A stretch of 8,574 bases of DNA from assembly GCA_027053135.1 (NCBI GenBank), contig JALUEA010000098.1, positions 1 to 8,574 of the forward strand. Reading direction: 5' to 3'. The notes beneath the pieces are model-generated. The model worked only from the letters and a program-made list of their open reading frames with translations, was not told the DNA's origin and searched no databases. Below are positions 1-6,049 of this stretch, piece after piece. How positions within the stretch are numbered: position 1 is the first letter of the stretch; each line of letters opens with the position of its first letter. The position numbers and the translations under genes were made by a program. Source of the DNA: Candidatus Altimarinota bacterium. Its GTDB lineage: Bacteria > Patescibacteriota > Gracilibacteria > CAIRYL01.

Positions 1-1331
1 AAATAAAGAAAGAAAGAACTTATTAGTAACGCTATAATAGTAAAAGGGTATCCAATTTTAAAATATTCAAAAAAGCTAATTTTTATATTTTCTTTTTCAG
101 CAATTTTTGCAACGATCATATTTGCTGATGATCCTACAAGCGATCCATTTCCACCAAAACATGCTCCAAGAGAAAGAGCATACCATACCATATCTGTGTT
201 TCCCGTCATATGTCCTCCTGCTAAAACGTGTTGAATTACTGGAATCATCATTGCAACGAGTGGAATATTTTCAATAAATCCAGAAAGAAGACCGATAATC
301 CATAAGATATAGAGTGAAAATTCAAGGCTTGTATCAGCATGGTGTGCAATAAAAGTACTTATTGGTTTTAATGCTCCAAGATACTCTAGTGTTCCTACAT
401 GAATGAAAAGTCCTATAAAAAAGAAAAGAAGGTGCCAATCAACATTTCTTAAAATAGGAGTTGTGCGTACAAAGTTTTTATTCACAAGTAAAATTCCTAC
501 TGCTCCAAGAAGTGCAATAATTGGAAGAGAAAGTCCAAATCCGAAAACAAAAAATAACAGTACTATAAATAAGACTATAGCACATCGAAGTATAAATGAT
601 GTTGAAAGTGTTGTTGATAAAAATTCTCGTGTAATTTTTTCAATCAGGAGATTATTCATCAGAAGTCGTGGAAGGTTTTTTCCTATTGGCTTAATTGTTT
701 CCCAATAAATTATGAGTAATAGAATCATTAAAACAATCGTTACCACTGTAACGGGAATTATTTGGTGTTGTAAAAAATCAAAAAAAGAAAAATTATTTGT
801 GGTTCCGATCATTACATTTGTAGGATCTCCAACAAGGGTCAGTGCTCCACCAATATCTGAAAAGATTATTTCCGTAAAGAGAAATGGTTTGGGATTAACT
901 CCCATTCCTTTTGTAAGTGCTATGGTAATAGGAACAAGCACGAGCATGGTTGTTGCATTGGCAAGAAATGTTGACAAAAGAAGTGTTGATAATCCAAACA
1001 TGATTATTAAAAGCATGGGGTTTCCTTTTGTAAACCGAATAAGTTTTAAACTAATAAATGAAAGGAGTTTTGATTCTTTGGTTACTTCTACTACTATCAT
1101 CATTCCAAAGAGAAGAAGGATTGTTTTCCAATCAATCATTTCCATGATTTGTTCTGGATGAATAATTCCTAATATAAGCATAAATAAAATACTTGCTCCC
1201 ATAATAAGAACAGTATCTGCAAATTCAAAAATAAGACTGGAAAGTACAAATGCAAAGAGGGTAATTGCTATTTCAGGGAAATAGGAAGAAATGTCTCCAT
1301 GAACATTTAATATGGTATTAAGAAAAGTCAT
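1..1331 (-). CDS. ArsB/NhaD-family ion permease (partial, runs off the left edge)
   Basis: Integral membrane transporter of the ArsB/NhaD (COG1055-like) branch of the ion transporter superfamily, which includes Na+/H+ antiporters and arsenite/anion permeases. I translated 443 residues from the ATG at 1331-1329; the frame is open to the window edge, so only a few C-terminal residues can be missing. The protein is almost wholly hydrophobic, with roughly 10-12 membrane spans. Two duplicated signature loops are visible: LANATTMLVLVP (123-134) followed by GDPTNVMIG (168-176), and in the second half ENIPLVAMMIP (354-364) followed by GGNGSLVGSSAN (393-404). The family normally has GDPTN and GGN-GASAN motifs here. 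An in-frame TAA lies 48 bases upstream of the ATG, there is no Shine-Dalgarno sequence, and no other good start fits. It lies 205 bases after nadC on the same strand. Substrate (Na+, arsenite or another anion) cannot be told from sequence; no arsR or arsC is nearby. Confidence 0.88.
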   Translation of the reverse strand, partial: MTFLNTILNVHGDISSYFPEIAITLFAFVLSSLIFEFADTVLIMGASILFMLILGIIHPEQIMEMIDWKTILLLFGMMIVVEVTKESKLLSFISLKLIRFTKGNPMLLIIMFGLSTLLLSTFLANATTMLVLVPITIALTKGMGVNPKPFLFTEIIFSDIGGALTLVGDPTNVMIGTTNNFSFFDFLQHQIIPVTVVTIVLMILLLIIYWETIKPIGKNLPRLLMNNLLIEKITREFLSTTLSTSFILRCAIVLFIVLLFFVFGFGLSLPIIALLGAVGILLVNKNFVRTTPILRNVDWHLLFFFIGLFIHVGTLEYLGALKPISTFIAHHADTSLEFSLYILWIIGLLSGFIENIPLVAMMIPVIQHVLAGGHMTGNTDMVWYALSLGACFGGNGSLVGSSANMIVAKIAEKENIKISFFEYFKIGYPFTIIALLISSFFLY

Positions 1332-1385
1332 ATAGAGAAATGAAAGAGAAAGGAAGAAACGAATACAATTAACACGTTATCAATA

Positions 1386-1402
1386 CTTTATGATGCATAA
1401 AG
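1386..1402. promoter_or_regulatory. Short perfect dyad upstream of the permease gene
   Basis: CTTTATG-ATG-CATAAAG is a perfect 7-bp inverted repeat with a 3-base centre. It lies 55 bases before the permease ATG, in the 205-base nadC-permease gap (1332-1536). The size and position suit an operator for a dimeric regulator. I see no convincing -35/-10 pair beside it, so the role is inferred only from symmetry and place. The rest of the gap shows only AT-rich sequence and a weak 7-bp repeat. Confidence 0.3.
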
Positions 1403-1536
1403 ATGCAGAAAAGTAAAATATTTAATTTTGATGTTGGGCATTTTCCTCTCTTTTTTTTAAAAATGCAAGGGGAAATAGTCTTATTACAAGAATGATAAAT
1501 AGATATGTTTGAGTATATAATAAAAGATATTTTGGA

Positions 1537-2487
1537 TTAAAATCGCAATGAAAAATCTATAGGAAGAACAGAATGAGTAAGGCTTCCCAGTGATATAACA
1601 TCTGCACCAAGATTTGAATAGTTGTGTATATTATCTTTCGTAATTCCTCCAGAGATTTCTATAAATATATTGTATTGGTTTCGTTTTTGTTTTGTATATC
1701 CTTTGTTTGTGAGTTCTTGGAATAAATGGGATATGTCTTGTGGAGAAAAGTTATCGAGCATTATTACATATTTATATTGATTTTTGGATATATTGTGTCT
1801 TTTTAAAAATATAGAAAATACTTCATAAAACTCGTTAATATTTTCAACTTCTACTTCAATAAATTGAATTTTTTGTAGTGTTTTTTGTGGAATAGTGTTC
1901 TCTATATGCAATAATGTATGGAAGACAGATTCTTGTGTTCCTGCAATAAGATGATTTTCTTTTACTAATATTGCATCAAACAGCCCTATTCGGTGTGTAT
2001 TTCCACCTCCTATAAAAATTGCTTTTTTATCTAAAAAACTCCATTGTGTTTTTCGTGTTCCTGCAATTGGAGTATGTGATTTTTTTTGGATATTGTGTGT
2101 TGTAGTAGCAATTCCTGACATTCGTGAAAGAACATTAAGAGTAAGGCGTTCTATTCGTAAAATATCTTTTGATTTTCCAGAGATTTCGCAAATCTGTTCT
2201 CCAATGTGAATATTATCTCCATCGGTTTTATTCCAGTGAAATTGGATTGTAAAAGGACATTGTGATGACTTTATAAAGAGCTCTATTTCTTTCTGTCCTG
2301 CAAGAATACCATTTTGTTTTGCAGTAATTTTGGCGGTATTTTGTTGAGATGAGGGAATAAATACAGTAGAAGTAATATCATCTCCGTCATTGTGTAATTC
2401 GGTTATAAAAAAGTCGATTACGGCATTTTTGTATTGTGAAGTCGTAAAAAAATGAGATCTATCATGAGGGAGAGTATTTTTATTCAT
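1537..2487 (-). CDS. nadC: Nicotinate-nucleotide diphosphorylase (quinolinate phosphoribosyltransferase)
   Basis: Converts quinolinate plus PRPP to nicotinate mononucleotide, CO2 and PPi in de novo NAD synthesis; cytoplasmic. From the ATG at 2487 it has 316 residues, a little above the usual 270-300. Family motifs in order: DDITS (36-40), IERLTLN (112-118), MSGIATT (123-129), AGTRKT (142-147) with the Arg and Lys of the substrate pocket, GGGNTHRIGLFDAILVKENH (160-179), IEVEVEN (210-216), IMLDNF (242-247), ISGGIT (278-283) and SLGSLTHS (299-306). The common PGLR after TRKT is replaced by WSFL, and there is extra sequence near residues 197-207 and 225-240. The frame is open up to an ATG at 2559, but the start at 2487 leaves the usual length before the DITS motif and overlaps the hflX stop by only 8 bases, as expected for translational coupling. 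An ATG at 2499 is another option. No nadA or nadB is seen here. Confidence 0.93.
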   Translation of the reverse strand: MNKNTLPHDRSHFFTTSQYKNAVIDFFITELHNDGDDITSTVFIPSSQQNTAKITAKQNGILAGQKEIELFIKSSQCPFTIQFHWNKTDGDNIHIGEQICEISGKSKDILRIERLTLNVLSRMSGIATTTHNIQKKSHTPIAGTRKTQWSFLDKKAIFIGGGNTHRIGLFDAILVKENHLIAGTQESVFHTLLHIENTIPQKTLQKIQFIEVEVENINEFYEVFSIFLKRHNISKNQYKYVIMLDNFSPQDISHLFQELTNKGYTKQKRNQYNIFIEISGGITKDNIHNYSNLGADVISLGSLTHSVLPIDFSLRF

Positions 2488-3808
2488 TTGTACAAGCATA
2501 AGAAGTAAAGGTGGTATTGTTTGGAGGAAGAATTTTTTCAAGTGTGTCTCGTATATCATCTAAATGGAGTTTTTTATCGGCAGAGATAAAAACAGGAGTC
2601 CTTGTTGCATATTTTTTACATAGGTATTTTTTATTGAATATATTTTTCCATTGCATAATTGCATCATAATTTATTTTTTCTTCGAGAGTATTATGTGCAA
2701 GATTTTCAAAATCTATAGTATCGAGTGTAGAGATATTTTCTTTGTTTTCGATTGCTTTATCTATCTTATTAAATACAAGAATTTGTTTTTTATTATCAAT
2801 TCCTAAGGTTTTTAAAATAGAATCTACAACTTCAATTTTGTTTTCAAATTGATGATCGGAAACATCAACGACATGAAGAAGAGCATCAGCATTTATACTT
2901 TCAGAGAGAGTTGATTGAAATGCAGCAATTAAATTTGGAGGAAGATTTGCAATAAATCCAATAGTGTCTGCTACAAATATTTCTCGAAAACTTTTTGGTA
3001 AAAACATAAGTCCAAGTCGTGTATCAAGTGTTTGAAAGAGTGCATCTTTTACTTCAACGCCTTTTTTCGTGAGTGCATTCATTGTACGACTTTTTCCAGC
3101 ATTTGTGTATCCTACAAGAGCAATTGTTTCTTTGTGATGTTTCTTTCTTTTTTGTCTATGAAGACATTTTGTTTTTCGTACTTTTTGTAATTTTTTTTCA
3201 ATATTTTTTTCTTCTTGTCGTAAATGTCGTTTCATAATCTCTGTATTGGTTTCTCCTTTTCCTCGAGTATTGGATTGTCGTGAAAGTTCATTCCCCCCCA
3301 TCCCAAAAATTCGAGGTCCCATATGTCGAATTTTTGCGAGTTGAATTTGTAGTTTTGCTTCACTTGATTGAGCATGTTGCGAAAAAATATGTAAGATTAA
3401 GTCTACTTTATCCCATACTTCAATATTTTCTTCTCGTAATCGTTCTGTTAACTCCCATATTTGTCGAGGCTTTAAAATATTCCCTAAAATAAGCACATTA
3501 ATATTGTTTTCACGACAGTGTATAATAAGTTCATTAAGAATTCCTTGTCGTAAAAAAAATTTTTTATCGGTTTCAGATTTTTTTATCCATGTAGTGTGTA
3601 TCTCAATGTTCCCATATGTCTTTACAAGACTTTCTAATTCATATTTTTTATTTTTCATTTCTTCTTTTATTGTTTTTTGAGGAGAAGAAATATCAATAAG
3701 TAATGCTTTTTTCTGTACTACACGTCCGTATTTATCACGCAATTCTGTTGTATTTTGTTCACTTTTATTTCGTATTTTTTTTTTCTGTATTGTGTTGTTT
3801 TTTCCCAT
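2480..3808 (-). CDS. hflX: HflX-type GTPase
   Basis: Ribosome-associated TRAFAC GTPase; in other bacteria HflX splits or rescues stalled 70S ribosomes. Counting from the ATG at 3808 (442 residues), the N-terminal HflX domain includes the SSEAKLQIQLAKIRHMGPRI segment (149-168). The G domain has G1 GYTNAGKS (233-240), the G2 region FQTLDTR (258-264), G3 DTIGF (281-285), G4 NKID (347-350) and G5 ISA (408-410). Two oddities: the glycine-rich linker normally reading GGxGTRGPGE is shortened to LSRQSNTRGKGE (175-186), and about 56 residues separate G4 from G5, more than usual. The linker is followed by a very Lys/Arg-rich coiled-coil-like stretch (190-226). The frame is open to an ATG at 3895, but the 29 extra residues (His- and Phe-rich) resemble no HflX N-terminus and would cover a hairpin plus T-tract, so I prefer 3808. 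No Shine-Dalgarno sequence is visible at either start. nadC follows with an 8-base overlap. Confidence 0.9.
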   Translation of the reverse strand: MGKNNTIQKKKIRNKSEQNTTELRDKYGRVVQKKALLIDISSPQKTIKEEMKNKKYELESLVKTYGNIEIHTTWIKKSETDKKFFLRQGILNELIIHCRENNINVLILGNILKPRQIWELTERLREENIEVWDKVDLILHIFSQHAQSSEAKLQIQLAKIRHMGPRIFGMGGNELSRQSNTRGKGETNTEIMKRHLRQEEKNIEKKLQKVRKTKCLHRQKRKKHHKETIALVGYTNAGKSRTMNALTKKGVEVKDALFQTLDTRLGLMFLPKSFREIFVADTIGFIANLPPNLIAAFQSTLSESINADALLHVVDVSDHQFENKIEVVDSILKTLGIDNKKQILVFNKIDKAIENKENISTLDTIDFENLAHNTLEEKINYDAIMQWKNIFNKKYLCKKYATRTPVFISADKKLHLDDIRDTLEKILPPNNTTFTSYACTNE

Positions 3809-3841
3809 GTGGTAGTGAAGTAAGAATAGTGTTCTTTGGGT

Positions 3842-3891
3842 AAAAAAAAACTCATCGTGAACCATTTTTATAGAATAAAAATGATGATGAG
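3842..3891 (-). terminator. Terminator-like hairpin plus T9 in the hflX leader (possible attenuator)
   Basis: On the minus strand CTCATC (3891-3886) pairs with GATGAG (3856-3851). Inside these, CATTTTTAT and ATAAAAATG (3883-3875 and 3871-3863) form a perfect 9-bp stem with a 3-base loop. Nine T residues follow directly (3850-3842). The two stems are separated by an asymmetric internal loop (2 against 6 bases) and the inner stem is AT-rich. The element lies after the predicted hflX promoter and before the chosen hflX ATG (3808), as a leader attenuator would. It could instead terminate transcripts coming from the sufE-methyltransferase unit. Confidence 0.5.
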
Positions 3892-3911
3892 CCATTATAA
3901 TTTCTGCTTAA

Positions 3912-3941
3912 ATTATATGGTTGTTTTTTGGTATTTGTAAA
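3912..3941 (-). promoter_or_regulatory. Sigma70-like promoter for hflX-nadC
   Basis: On the minus strand TTTACA (3941-3936; 5 of 6 to the -35 consensus) is followed after 18 bases by a perfect TATAAT (3917-3912). Transcription would begin near 3905. It lies in the 57-base gap between the methyltransferase stop and the open hflX frame, and is the best promoter match in the window. Confidence 0.6.
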
Positions 3942-3952
3942 CACTTTTTTGT

Positions 3953-4576
3953 CTATGCTTTTTTTGTAAATACCATAATAGCATCATCTGATTCAGGAAT
4001 AGTAAACCAGTTCCATTTCTCTTGTTCGCGTTGTATATGATTATGGAAACTTTTCATTTTATCGGGGAATTTTTTTGTATCATCAACAATGATAATTCCT
4101 TTTTCTGATAAAAGTGTTTCTGCAAACCGAAAAAATTTATGTGTCCAGCTTTTTTGTGCATCGATAAAAATGAGATCGAATGGTCCGTCTTCTGGGTGAA
4201 TTGTTTGAATAATATCACCAAAACGAAATGTGATATTGGTAAGGTTACATATTTGTGCATTTAATTTGGCACTTTCAAGTGATGGTTCTGATATATCTCC
4301 AGTAAGGAGTGTTCCGTTCCATTGTTCTAATTGATCGGCAATAATACATGACGAAAACCCATTAGCACATCCCATTTCTAAGACTTTTTTAGGGTGTTGG
4401 AGTTGAAGAAAAAATTGTAATACATTTACACAAATCCAAGAAATATTTGGGATTGTGTGTTCTTCACCAAATTGTTTTAAATATGTAAAAATTTCTGTAC
4501 GAGATTTTTGTTGCATTTCAGAAAATGACATATTGTAATGTTCCCAAAATTTTGTTGGAAGTATTTTTTTTGCCAT
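3953..4576 (-). CDS. Class I SAM-dependent O-methyltransferase (family 3, YrrM/TrmR-like)
   Basis: Predicted cytoplasmic SAM-dependent methyltransferase of 207 residues, the usual size for the family that includes catechol-type O-methyltransferases and the tRNA-modifying TrmR/YrrM. Visible motifs: VLEMGCANGFSS (65-76, SAM-binding motif I), GDISEPSLESAK (93-104, end of strand 2 and the following helix), FGDIIQTI (119-126), FDLIFIDAQKSWTHKFF (133-149, metal and active-site region) and IIIVDDT (161-167). The substrate cannot be assigned. The frame could begin at a TTG (4612) overlapping the end of sufE, but the ATG at 4576 gives a normal N-terminus and is preferred; no Shine-Dalgarno sequence is seen at either. 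It follows sufE after 25 bases on the same strand, so the two are probably co-transcribed, though no functional link is known to me. It ends in TAG. Confidence 0.85.
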   Translation of the reverse strand: MAKKILPTKFWEHYNMSFSEMQQKSRTEIFTYLKQFGEEHTIPNISWICVNVLQFFLQLQHPKKVLEMGCANGFSSCIIADQLEQWNGTLLTGDISEPSLESAKLNAQICNLTNITFRFGDIIQTIHPEDGPFDLIFIDAQKSWTHKFFRFAETLLSEKGIIIVDDTKKFPDKMKSFHNHIQREQEKWNWFTIPESDDAIMVFTKKA

Positions 4577-4601
4577 AGTTGTTTTTTTAAATATAAATGG
4601 T

Positions 4602-5018
4602 TTAATGAGCAATATTTTTTATGAGTGTATGAATTTTATTGAGAGAGCTGACGGCTCCATTTGCTCGTGATGGAGAAAGTGATTGGATGATTCCTAATGC
4701 ATGTAAATCATTTACTGAAAATTCAAGAATTTCTTGTGCTGTGGCATCTTGAAATCCTAAAATAAAGAATGCTAAAAATCCTTTTGATATTAAACCATCA
4801 GCATCAGCTTTAATAATAATGCTATTATCGTGTTTTTCAACAACGACCCAAGCATCCGATGCGCACCCTATGATTTTATTGTCGTTATTTTTTTCTTCTT
4901 CGGATAATTGATTTTTTACGGGAATTTCATCAGCAAGTTCGATAAAATATTGAAACTTTTCGTTTTGTGTTTCGCATGATTGTATATCTTTAGCTAAATC
5001 ATATATATTTTGAAGCAT
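4602..5018 (-). CDS. sufE: SufE-type cysteine desulfuration protein
   Basis: Sulfur-acceptor protein that takes persulfide sulfur from the cysteine desulfurase SufS and passes it to Fe-S cluster assembly. From the ATG at 5018 it has 138 residues, matching the family. The acceptor cysteine is Cys52 in GCASDAWV (51-58), equivalent to Cys51 of E. coli SufE in its GC-S-WV motif. The C-terminal segment SLSPSRANGAVSSL (114-127) matches the family's L-PSR-NG motif. The frame is open to an ATG at 5060, but that codon lies upstream of the predicted -10 box, so a transcript from that promoter would lack it. SufS and SufBCD are not in the window. The methyltransferase gene follows after 25 bases. No Shine-Dalgarno sequence is visible. 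Confidence 0.9.
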   Translation of the reverse strand: MLQNIYDLAKDIQSCETQNEKFQYFIELADEIPVKNQLSEEEKNNDNKIIGCASDAWVVVEKHDNSIIIKADADGLISKGFLAFFILGFQDATAQEILEFSVNDLHALGIIQSLSPSRANGAVSSLNKIHTLIKNIAH

Positions 5019-5050
5019 GAGTGTGGTACGATAAAATTCTGTATAGTTAC

Positions 5051-5079
5051 AGTATATCATAAGGAGAGTATATTGTTAT
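5051..5079 (-). promoter_or_regulatory. Extended -10 promoter for sufE
   Basis: On the minus strand TGATATACT (5059-5051) is an extended -10 element with a TATACT core. A weak -35 ATAACA (5079-5074; 4 of 6) lies 17 bases upstream of the core. Transcription would begin near 5044, giving a leader of about 26 bases to the ATG at 5018. It overlaps the divergent nuclease promoter. Confidence 0.45.
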
Positions 5080-5082
5080 ATT
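5054..5082 (+). promoter_or_regulatory. Extended -10 promoter for the nuclease gene
   Basis: TGTTATATT (5074-5082) is an extended -10 element with a TATATT core at 5077-5082. The -35 position 17 bases upstream (5054-5059) reads ATATCA, only 3 of 6. Transcription would start near 5089, about 30 bases before the ATG at 5119. The only AGG-rich segment, at 5091-5099, ends 19 bases before that ATG, too far for a normal Shine-Dalgarno site. Confidence 0.4.
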
Positions 5083-5118
5083 CTAAGAAGAGGAAAAGGA
5101 TGTTTATTAATATTTTAT

Positions 5119-5841
5119 ATGAGTATACGAAGTATTGTGTATGAGGTAAAAAATATATGGAAAAGAATTCAAAACAAACGGTTTACACCGTCTGAAAAAA
5201 TAAAATTCATATTTATTGTTGGTATTGTTTGTTTTGTGAGTTATCAATACCTCTCTAAAGAGACGAGTTATGAGGATACTTCTTTTGGATATAAAGAGTA
5301 TAAAGAGAAAGAGTATGAAGAGAAAGGGTATAAAGCGAAAGAGTATGAAGCGAAAGGGTATAAAGCGAAAGAGTATGAAGCGAAAGGGTATACACCTACT
5401 CTTCAGCAGTATCCTGTGGTATATGTATTAGATGGTGATACGTATATTGTACAAATACATGGGAAAAAAGAAAAAGTGCGAGTGTTAGGTATTGATACCC
5501 CAGAAAAATCTGGAGGATTTCGTCCAGCAGGGTGTTTTGGAGATGAAGCGAGTTTATATGCGAAACATCAGTTAAAAAATAAAAAAGTTTCTCTTATTCA
5601 TCCAAAAGGGTATTCAAATACTGATAAGTATGGGCGTTTACTACGATATGTATTAGTAAATGGAAAAGATTTTGGAGCACATTTAATATCAGAGGGGTAC
5701 GCGTTTTCGTATAAAAAATTCTATCATCCACGACAGCAATATTATAATATGTTAGAAAAGAATGCTCAAAAACAACAAAAAGGAATGTGGAGTCCTATTA
5801 ATTGTCAGTATCTTGATGGTAAAAGAAAAGAGAGAAGATAG
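5119..5841 (+). CDS. Membrane-anchored staphylococcal-nuclease (thermonuclease) homologue with tandem-repeat linker
   Basis: Predicted Ca2+-dependent phosphodiesterase cutting DNA and RNA, 240 residues, probably displayed outside the membrane. In order: a basic N-terminus (1-29), one hydrophobic span IKFIFIVGIVCFVSYQYL (28-45) with positive charges before it (N-in), a repeat linker of EYEAK/GYKAK units (60-91), then the SNase domain (about 98-228). Catalytic positions are present: the metal-binding Asp105 and Asp107 region in VLDGDT (103-108), Arg121 and Asp126-Thr127-Glu129 in RVLGIDTPE (121-129), and the second arginine, Arg173, in DKYGRLLRYVLVNG (169-182). These match Arg35, Asp40, Thr41, Glu43 and Arg87 of the S. 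aureus enzyme. The C-terminus is basic. It is the only plus-strand gene. About seven of its ten Ala codons are GCG, whereas its neighbours mostly use GCA/GCT. No other in-frame start lies just upstream. It ends in TAG. Confidence 0.92.
   Translation: MSIRSIVYEVKNIWKRIQNKRFTPSEKIKFIFIVGIVCFVSYQYLSKETSYEDTSFGYKEYKEKEYEEKGYKAKEYEAKGYKAKEYEAKGYTPTLQQYPVVYVLDGDTYIVQIHGKKEKVRVLGIDTPEKSGGFRPAGCFGDEASLYAKHQLKNKKVSLIHPKGYSNTDKYGRLLRYVLVNGKDFGAHLISEGYAFSYKKFYHPRQQYYNMLEKNAQKQQKGMWSPINCQYLDGKRKERR
5296..5391 (+). repeat. In-frame 15-bp tandem repeat in the nuclease linker
   Basis: Six full 15-bp units (5296-5385) plus the first 6 bases of a seventh encode five-residue blocks alternating EYxxK and GYKAK. 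The 30-bp blocks 5326-5355 and 5356-5385 are identical. Earlier units differ by a few bases (GAG for GCG, GAG for GGG at the unit start), so the array appears to have grown toward its 3' end. Copy changes would keep the frame and only alter linker length. Confidence 0.9.
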
Positions 5842-5875
5842 ATTTTATAATGAAATATGATTATATTACTATACT

Positions 5876-5907
5876 AAAAAAAGCCTATTTTTATAAAATA
5901 GACTTTT
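5876..5907. terminator. Bidirectional hairpin terminator between the nuclease and tRNA-Asp genes
   Basis: Arms AAAAGCCTATTTT (5879-5891) and AAAATAGACTTTT (5895-5907) pair over 13 positions with one C/A mismatch and a 3-base loop. Read on the minus strand, the stem runs into seven T residues (5882-5876), a classic terminator for tRNA-Asp. On the plus strand it lies about 37 bases after the nuclease stop and ends in four T residues, so it may stop both convergent transcripts. Confidence 0.7.
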
Positions 5908-5921
5908 GAGAAAAATAAAAA

Positions 5922-5998
5922 TGGCGGAACAGAAGAGACTCGAACTCTCGACCCCCTGCGTGACAGGCAGGTGCTCTAACCAACTGAGCTACTGCTCC
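5922..5998 (-). tRNA. tRNA-Asp (anticodon GUC)
   Basis: The complete cloverleaf folds by eye on the minus strand. The acceptor stem GGAGCAG/CTGTTCC has one G-T pair. The D arm is GCTC-AGTTGGTTA-GAGC. The anticodon arm is CCTGC-CTGTCAC-GCAGG with anticodon GTC. The variable loop has 5 bases and the T arm is GAGAG-TTCGAGT-CTCTT. The discriminator base is G, as expected for bacterial tRNA-Asp, and CCA is encoded. The body is 74 bases, 77 with CCA (5924-5922). Confidence 0.98.
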
Positions 5999-6009
5999 AT
6001 TGTGTTATT

Positions 6010-6049
6010 TTTCAAGCCGATACATTTTATTATATATATCGGCTTGAAA
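6010..6049. repeat. Perfect 13-bp inverted repeat upstream of tRNA-Asp
   Basis: TTTCAAGCCGATA (6010-6022) and TATCGGCTTGAAA (6037-6049) are exact reverse complements separated by 14 AT-rich bases. It lies between the malic enzyme stop and the tRNA 5' end. No T-tract follows it on the minus strand, so it is not a standard terminator for malic enzyme. On the plus strand a T6 run begins about 7 bases after the second arm, so it could stop readthrough antisense to the malic enzyme gene. It also brackets the predicted tRNA promoter, as an operator would. Confidence 0.75.

Noticed and set aside
403..1161. Plus-strand open frames across the permease region
   Set aside because: They are antisense to the permease frame, which has strong family motifs; their translations look like no known protein.
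1438..1466. Terminator after nadC (GCATTTT ... AAAATGC)
   Set aside because: Only a 7-bp AT-rich stem with a 15-base loop, and no T-tract follows it on the minus strand.
3809..3895. Extra 29-residue N-terminus of HflX, or a His-rich leader peptide
   Set aside because: The frame runs into hflX with no stop of its own, the residues do not resemble HflX, and the DNA holds a hairpin with a T9 tract; kept only as an alternative start.
4577..4612. TTG start for the methyltransferase overlapping sufE
   Set aside because: The ATG at 4576 gives a normal N-terminus, and the 12 extra residues have no supporting motif or ribosome site.
5296..5391. CRISPR-like array
   Set aside because: The units are contiguous 15-mers with no spacers and encode in-frame protein repeats; no cas genes are present.
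5922..5998. Integration attachment site at the 3' end of tRNA-Asp
   Set aside because: I found no direct repeat of the tRNA 3' end and no integrase gene in the window.
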